Shown here: positions 6,517 to 10,567 of the stretch, in pieces
Layout: each line of letters begins with the position of its first letter
How positions within the stretch are numbered: position 1 is the first letter of the stretch
NCBI GenBank assembly: GCA_023392755.1
Contig: JAEWNM010000070.1
Span: 1 to 10,567 of the forward strand
Source of the DNA: Bacillota bacterium
Lineage (GTDB): Bacteria > Bacillota > Clostridia > Christensenellales > Aristaeellaceae
DNA: 10,567 nucleotides
Direction of reading: 5' to 3'
Notes under the pieces: model-generated
The model's database searches: none
What the model saw: the letters and a program-made list of their open reading frames with translations, nothing else
What the model was told of the DNA's origin: nothing
Translations under genes and position numbers: made by a program

Positions 6517-7197
6517 TTACTGCCGTTTGGTGTGGTAGATTTTCTCAAAATCAATGTTCCGCAGCATTTCGATCACATCCTTCATGCGGAGCATGTCAAA
6601 TTTTTTTAAAATGCTGTTCACCTGGCTTTTGATCGTCGCCTGTGACACATACCGCGTTTGGGCGATATCCTTATAGGAATTGCCTTCGTAAACGCAGCGC
6701 AGAATTTCAAATTCGCTGTTGGTCAGCTTCGTGAGAATGTTGAGCGTAAACAGCAGGCTGGTGTGCTGCTTTTGCATGCGCGTAAATTCCGCTACGATTT
6801 TTTCGGCGACGTCGCTGCGCAGCATGAGCTTGTTTTGGTGCACGTTGTGAATGGAATTCACAATCTGCGTGATGGAATCCGTTTTGACGATATAGTCCAT
6901 CACCCCGGCGTTATACGCCTGAAAAAGCATTTCATCATCCGAATGGATGGTGAGGATGATAACCTTCACCGCCGGCGCGGTTTCCTTTATTTTTTGCGCC
7001 GCGGCAATCCCTGCCGTCTCGGTTTCCATTTGTATATCCATCAGCACCACGTCCGGCTTAAGTTCCTGAACAAGCTGCACGCCTTCCTTGCCGGAGGCGG
7101 CGGTGGCGATCACATCCAGATCGGCCTCACGGCCCAGGATCATCTGGAAATATTGCCGGATGTCCTTGTTGTCGTCCACGATGAGGACACGGATCAT
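6517..7197 (-). CDS. NarL/FixJ-family two-component response regulator
   Basis: This is a cytoplasmic DNA-binding response regulator of 226 residues. The receiver domain (about 1-120) shows the acidic pair Asp8-Asp9 in VLIVDDN, the phosphoacceptor Asp54 in VVLMDIQM, Thr83 and Lys105. A LuxR-type helix-turn-helix follows (about 157-212), starting LTNSEFEILRCVYEGNSYKDIA with recognition-helix residues around VSQATIKSQVN. The ATG at 7197 has AGGAG eight bases upstream, and the gene follows the kinase by 13 bases, so both are co-transcribed and form a cognate pair. It is convergent with the M20 gene, with a six-base gap. Likely targets are the divergent solute-binding protein gene and its own operon; this comes from position, not from a known site. 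Confidence 0.93.
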   Translation of the reverse strand: MIRVLIVDDNKDIRQYFQMILGREADLDVIATAASGKEGVQLVQELKPDVVLMDIQMETETAGIAAAQKIKETAPAVKVIILTIHSDDEMLFQAYNAGVMDYIVKTDSITQIVNSIHNVHQNKLMLRSDVAEKIVAEFTRMQKQHTSLLFTLNILTKLTNSEFEILRCVYEGNSYKDIAQTRYVSQATIKSQVNSILKKFDMLRMKDVIEMLRNIDFEKIYHTKRQ

Positions 7198-7210
7198 TAG
7201 AACAACTCCT

Positions 7211-8740
7211 TTATCTGTCGCGGGGCAGCAGCAATTCGACGGTGGTGTAGGCGCCCTGCCTGCTCCTTATGCGAATGTGGCCGTAATGCGCTTTGACAAC
7301 ACTGAAAACGTAGGATAGGCCAATGCCCCAGCTGTTTTTTTTGTTCTTGGTGGATACGTAGGGGCGGAAAACCTTCTTCAGCAGTCTTTTGGGGATGCCG
7401 CAGCCATTGTCGGAGGCGGAGAAATAAACCCAGCTGTTGCTTGTATACACGGTCAGCGTGATTTTGGGATGTTCCTGCTCACTGGCGGCCAGCGCTTCCA
7501 GCGAGTTGCCGATGATGTTTCCGATGGCTTCCGTAATCTGGTACAGGTCAAAGCGAAGCGGGATGTTGTCCTGCTGAAAGTGCTTTTCGATCACCACGTT
7601 TTCGGGGTTCGACTGCTCCAATAGCGCGCCCTCGATGGCGTCTATAAAATTATGGTTCATGGCGCGCACATTCATGTTGTGGATATTGTTGAGCGTTCTT
7701 GTGATGTCGGAAAGGTTCGCGTCGCATATGTCAAGAATTTGCTGAAGCTGCTCGCGCCCCTCCGCGCTGCCGTTATTCTCCATGGCGCCCTGGGCCAGAA
7801 TGCGGATGTTGAATATCAGGTTTTTCTTGCTGTGCATCACGTTTCGCACGTTGGAGTAAAGCGCGTTCAGGTTGCGGCGTATGCCGCGGGCCTTGAAACC
7901 GTTGAGCAGGTTGTCCGTGTGGAAGCGGATGACGATAAAGAATACAAACGCGAGGATTACCAGCGCGATGATGGGCAAAAAGGTGGTATACAGCACAGGG
8001 ACCTGGGTGGACAGCTGGTAGCGCCAGAACCCGTATTGAAAAACATTCCCGGCCGAAGGCCGGAACTCGCCCGTAAAGAACATCGAAAAGAAAATGAGGT
8101 TCAGCAGCCCAAGGCTGACAGCAAGGCTCACAAGCTGTTCGGAAAAGAAGGTGATGCTGTTTTTCAGATAATTGCGCAGAAGGTATACGATGGGATAAGC
8201 CAGGTAAATCAGCGCCAGGCTGGTCATCATCATATCCAGGGCCGGCAGCATCCTAACCAGAAGCGGCGTGGACGCGCCTTGCAGCATGTGGTGCTGGACG
8301 TACAGGGCATAAGCCGTTTCGGGGTGATAAAACACAAAGAAAAGCACGGGATAGCTGGCCAGCAGCGCATACCGCGGCCATGCCGCCTTTTTTGACTTCT
8401 CGCTCATGTTGTGGCGGATGCTGTTGTGGAATGAAAACACGAAAAAAACGATGGCTGTAAGGTACATAACGATGCCGGTGTTTCGAAGCGTCATCACAGA
8501 CGATAGCGGGATGCGGAAAAAGGAGTTGAGCAGGCGGTATATCTTGGTTTCCAGCGTGCCATAGATGAAATTGGCGGGCACCAGATAGTTGCTTATCTTG
8601 GAGATTTCCACCAGCAGCGTCGTCATCGCTACGGACATGCCAAGCATCATCAGTATAAAGAGAAGGTAATATTTGTTGCGGTAATCCCACAGCAGCAAAA
8701 GCAGGGAAAACAGCAGCATAAACAGAATAGTCAGAGACAC
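7211..8740 (-). CDS. Multi-pass membrane sensor histidine kinase
   Basis: The protein has 509 residues. About seven hydrophobic segments fill the first 271 residues (around 3-18, 23-45, 90-104, 124-138, 169-188, 203-222 and 247-271), with no large external sensor domain, so it probably senses a signal within or close to the membrane. A helical region contains His303 in NVMHSKKN, the likely phosphorylated residue. The HATPase_c domain follows: N-box with Asn408 and Asn412 in GNIIGNSLEAL, G1 DNGCGIP (444-450), F-box VFRPYVSTK and G2 WGIGLSY. The GTG at 8740 is chosen because GGAGGGAGG (8758-8750) lies nine bases before it; an earlier TTG at 8764 would place that site inside the gene. The gene is followed by its response regulator and is divergent from the solute-binding protein gene. 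The signal is unknown. Confidence 0.9.
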   Translation of the reverse strand: MSLTILFMLLFSLLLLLWDYRNKYYLLFILMMLGMSVAMTTLLVEISKISNYLVPANFIYGTLETKIYRLLNSFFRIPLSSVMTLRNTGIVMYLTAIVFFVFSFHNSIRHNMSEKSKKAAWPRYALLASYPVLFFVFYHPETAYALYVQHHMLQGASTPLLVRMLPALDMMMTSLALIYLAYPIVYLLRNYLKNSITFFSEQLVSLAVSLGLLNLIFFSMFFTGEFRPSAGNVFQYGFWRYQLSTQVPVLYTTFLPIIALVILAFVFFIVIRFHTDNLLNGFKARGIRRNLNALYSNVRNVMHSKKNLIFNIRILAQGAMENNGSAEGREQLQQILDICDANLSDITRTLNNIHNMNVRAMNHNFIDAIEGALLEQSNPENVVIEKHFQQDNIPLRFDLYQITEAIGNIIGNSLEALAASEQEHPKITLTVYTSNSWVYFSASDNGCGIPKRLLKKVFRPYVSTKNKKNSWGIGLSYVFSVVKAHYGHIRIRSRQGAYTTVELLLPRDR

Positions 8741-8749
8741 GCGTGTTTT

Positions 8750-8758
8750 CCTCCCTCC
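8750..8758 (-). promoter_or_regulatory. Ribosome binding site that decides the GTG start of the kinase
   Basis: GGAGGGAGG on the minus strand lies nine bases before the GTG at 8740-8738. The earlier in-frame TTG at 8764 lies upstream of this site and has none of its own. Confidence 0.7.
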
Positions 8759-8796
8759 GTGCAAATCGCTTTTCCTATTATCTGTTTTCTGCGATA

Positions 8797-8825
8797 ACCA
8801 TACAGGCGGAAGTTCAAAATGTCAA
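8797..8825 (-). promoter_or_regulatory. Promoter of the histidine kinase-response regulator operon
   Basis: On the minus strand a perfect -35 TTGACA (8825-8820), a 17-base spacer and a weaker -10 TATGGT (8802-8797, four of six) are present. The predicted leader is about 50 bases. The spacer resembles that of the opp promoter (see findings). Confidence 0.72.
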
Positions 8826-8849
8826 TGGACAAGTAATGAAAACGGGCCG

Positions 8850-8872
8850 GGGTTGTATAAAACATACAACCC
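8850..8872. promoter_or_regulatory. Perfect inverted repeat, candidate regulator-binding site
   Basis: GGGTTGTAT (8850-8858) and ATACAACCC (8864-8872) are perfect 9-bp inverted arms around AAAAC. It lies upstream of both divergent promoters: 24 bases from the kinase -35 box and about 50 bases from the plus-strand -35 box. This is a natural place for a dimeric regulator, most simply the adjacent response regulator. It is not followed directly by a T-tract on either strand, which argues against a terminator. Confidence 0.5.
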
Positions 8873-8924
8873 AAGGCGCTGTTTTTTGCATTTTGGTACT
8901 TGAAGGTTGGAAACAGAATCAATC

Positions 8925-8952
8925 TTGTGCTTTTCATGTGTTACGTTACAAT
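8925..8952 (+). promoter_or_regulatory. Probable activator-dependent promoter of the solute-binding protein gene
   Basis: TACAAT (8947-8952) is a good -10 box, but the best -35 candidate, TTGTGC (8925-8930) at 16-base spacing, matches only three of six bases. A weak -35 fits positive control by the adjacent response regulator. Transcription would start near 8959, leaving a leader of about 37 bases. Confidence 0.4.
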
Positions 8953-8995
8953 AATATCATCATCAATCGGGAAAAATTGATTGGGAGGGAAAATC

Positions 8996-10354
8996 ATGAA
9001 ACGGGCTCTGTCTTTGGGTTTGGCTCTGACGCTTGTTCTGGCCTGCCTGGTTCTCAACACGGGCATGGCGGAAGCGACAAAAATGGAGACCATCACCGTT
9101 TGGTCCGACAACGCGCATGAAAAGGAACTGCGCGTCAAGCAGGTGGAGGAGTTCAACAACACCATCGGCAAGGAAAAGGGAATTTATATCGAGTATACCG
9201 TGTACGGGAACAGCTATTGGGATTCCATCCAAATCGCCACCAAGGCGGATGAAGCTCCCGATATGTTCCGCGCCGACACCAAGTTCATGCAGGATTTCGT
9301 AAACGCCGGCTATGTGGTGCCCTTGTCCACCGTGCCGGGCGGCAGCGAGATGGTCGCCAGGTATGACGGCCTCCTGGCCAAGCAGTATCATATCTTCAAC
9401 GGTGAAGTGTACACCCTGCCCTATAACCTTACAACCTACAAATTCGTTGTCAACACCGACCTGTTTGAGGCGGCGGGCCTGGAAGTGCCCTACGACGGCT
9501 GGACATGGGCCGACGTCCGCGAATATTCCAAGAAAATCACCGAGACCGGCGCCGGCAAGGCGTATGGCTTTGGCTTGTCGCTCAAATCCCTGTGGACGCT
9601 CAGCTCCTATCTGACCATGCCCGCCGGCACCAACGTTGGGCATTACGGATACGACTGGAATGCCGGGAAGTTCAACTTCACCGCCCTGGAGCCCATGGTG
9701 TCGGAACTGTACAACATTGCGCAGGACGGCAGCATTTTCCCCGGCTTTGAAGGCCTGGATGGCGACGGTGTCCGCGCCCAGTTCGCGGAAGGCCGCATCG
9801 GCATCATGGGTGCCGCCAGCTTTGACGCCGCCGTGTATAACGAGCAGTTCCCCGCCAAGTGCAATTGGGCTGTTGTGCCCGAACCCTCCTTCACCGAGGA
9901 AGGCTCCGCCTATAAGGAGTTTGTGCAGCCCACGCAGCTGCTGGTCATGGGCAAGAAGGTTCTTGAGCATCCCGAAAAGGCCATGATCGTGTACGAATAC
10001 TTCTACAGCGACGAATGCGCCTCCCAGATGTACGAGCAGGGCCTGTATGTGCCTATCCGCCAGGAAGCCATCGATATGGCGGCCAAGCAGCCGGATGCCA
10101 AGGGCTTTGCCGAATTCGCCAATATCGAACAGAAATTCGTCATGCAGCCCATGCCCGACACGATGATTACCGTGGAAGGCCCTGCGTACCGCGAAGTGCT
10201 TGTCAACCTCCTGTCCGGCCAGGCCGGTTCCGATGTGAAGGCTGTGCTTGAGGATTGCGACGCGCGCTACAACAAGGCTTTGGAAGCCCTTACCCAGGAA
10301 CAGCTGGACCTGTTCAAGCTCCCGGAGGGTGCCGTGATCGAACGCGCCAAATAA
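8996..10354 (+). CDS. ABC transporter substrate-binding protein, family 1 (sugar type)
   Basis: This is a secreted solute-binding protein of 452 residues. The N-terminus has two Lys/Arg residues and a hydrophobic core, LSLGLALTLVLACLVL. Cys17 follows VLA but is itself followed by LVL, so a cut near NTGMA or AEA by ordinary signal peptidase is as likely as lipidation. SBP_bac_1 features include ITVWSD (33-38) at the mature start, EAPDMFRADTKFMQDFV (86-102), LPYNLTTYKFVVNTDLFEAAGL (141-162) and the WTW motif (169-171). The C-terminal half ends in the helices normal for the family. The ATG at 8996 has GGGAGGG six bases upstream; an earlier TTG at 8981 has none. Family 1 proteins usually bind oligosaccharides or sugar derivatives; the ligand here is unknown. 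Permease genes probably follow outside the window. Confidence 0.9.
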   Translation: MKRALSLGLALTLVLACLVLNTGMAEATKMETITVWSDNAHEKELRVKQVEEFNNTIGKEKGIYIEYTVYGNSYWDSIQIATKADEAPDMFRADTKFMQDFVNAGYVVPLSTVPGGSEMVARYDGLLAKQYHIFNGEVYTLPYNLTTYKFVVNTDLFEAAGLEVPYDGWTWADVREYSKKITETGAGKAYGFGLSLKSLWTLSSYLTMPAGTNVGHYGYDWNAGKFNFTALEPMVSELYNIAQDGSIFPGFEGLDGDGVRAQFAEGRIGIMGAASFDAAVYNEQFPAKCNWAVVPEPSFTEEGSAYKEFVQPTQLLVMGKKVLEHPEKAMIVYEYFYSDECASQMYEQGLYVPIRQEAIDMAAKQPDAKGFAEFANIEQKFVMQPMPDTMITVEGPAYREVLVNLLSGQAGSDVKAVLEDCDARYNKALEALTQEQLDLFKLPEGAVIERAK

Positions 10355-10368
10355 TCGGTTTATTCCGC

Positions 10369-10397
10369 TGCGGGAACGGCCGTGCGCCGTTCCCGCA
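10369..10397 (+). other. Stem-loop after the solute-binding protein gene
   Basis: TGCGGGAACGGC (10369-10380) and GCCGTTCCCGCA (10386-10397) form a perfect 12-bp stem around a five-base loop, 14 bases after the stop codon. Only TTT follows before CAGG, so it is a weak terminator at best. As with the oppA stem-loop, it probably marks the end of a stable binding-protein message and lets some transcripts pass to downstream genes. Confidence 0.7.
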
Positions 10398-10426
10398 TTT
10401 CAGGCCATCAAAAAACCCAGGGAGGT

Positions 10427-10567
10427 ATCGGAGGGCCGAGGCCCTCTGATTCCAGATCACAAACCAGCGACATGTGCGGTGTTTTGCGAAGGAATTTCGA
10501 TGAAATTCCTTCCTTGCCCGAGCAAACGGCCGCAAAATGGCATCGCCATTTTGCAGTGTAGCGAGGG
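10427..10567. repeat. Cluster of short perfect hairpins, possible intergenic repeat element (continues past window edge)
   Basis: Three strong hairpins follow one another. The first is 10427-10436 with 10441-10450 (10 pairs including one G-T, loop CGAG). The second is GAAGGAATTTC with GAAATTCCTTC (10488-10512, 11 bp, loop GAT). The third is GCAAAATGGC with GCCATTTTGC (10532-10554, 10 bp, loop ATC). A minor TTGC/GCAA hairpin lies at 10514-10525. No convincing gene covers the stretch. Such clusters resemble palindromic intergenic repeats or small non-autonomous elements, or a structured RNA. The identity is unknown and the right end is not visible. Confidence 0.5.

Noticed and set aside
10369..10397. 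Reading the stem-loop after the solute-binding protein gene as a full intrinsic terminator
   Set aside because: The stem is strong, but only three T residues follow it. It was recorded as a stem-loop of uncertain role instead.
10472..10561. Possible 29-codon gene starting MCGVLRRNF in the right-edge hairpin cluster
   Set aside because: It has no ribosome binding site and runs straight through two perfect hairpins, so its sequence is dictated by the palindromes. The minus-strand frame at 10314-10535 is rejected for the same reason.
1..10567. CRISPR array, tRNA or rRNA genes, insertion sequence or phage genes
   Set aside because: No regularly spaced direct repeats, no tRNA-like cloverleaf, no rRNA-like stretch and no transposase, integrase or phage protein was recognised on either strand.

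Overview
The window looks like part of a chromosome from a GC-rich (visibly above 50% G+C) member of the Firmicutes, probably class Clostridia. The signs are strong purine-rich Shine-Dalgarno sequences in front of every gene, GTG and TTG starts, an oligopeptide ABC transporter operon, a membrane histidine kinase with a NarL-type response regulator, and a family 1 solute-binding protein. Both solute-binding proteins have signal peptides that end in AxA-like sites and lack a clear lipobox. That would suit an uncultured gut lineage such as Christensenellales, but this placement is inference.

Layout, left to right. Positions 1-4811 (minus strand) hold a peptide transporter operon in transcription order oppA, oppB, oppC, oppD, oppF; oppF is cut by the left edge. 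A consensus promoter drives it (TTGACA, 17 bp spacer, TATAAT; 4910-4938), and a stem-loop separates oppA from oppB. Positions 4812-5136 are a divergent control region with a second promoter facing right. At 5137-6510 (plus) lies an M20-family amidohydrolase/peptidase of the subgroup often found beside peptide transporters. Its stop codon is six bases from the stop of the convergent response regulator gene.

Positions 6517-8740 (minus) encode a two-component system: a roughly seven-helix membrane histidine kinase followed 13 bases later by a NarL/FixJ-type response regulator. Positions 8741-8995 are a second divergent control region with a kinase promoter, a weaker plus-strand promoter and a perfect 9-bp inverted repeat. 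At 8996-10354 (plus) lies a family 1 (sugar-type) solute-binding protein, followed by a 12-bp stem-loop. The last ~150 bases hold a run of hairpins that no gene explains.

How the genes may work together: the left half can be read as import of peptides or peptide-like amides followed by cytoplasmic hydrolysis. In the right half, the kinase-regulator pair probably controls the divergent solute-binding protein gene and whatever permease genes follow outside the window. The protein families are well known. The most unusual parts are non-coding: the hairpin cluster at the right edge, the similar promoter-spacer sequences of oppA and the kinase gene, the strong post-binding-protein stem-loops, and the kinase/regulator terminator that appears to sit inside the neighbouring gene.
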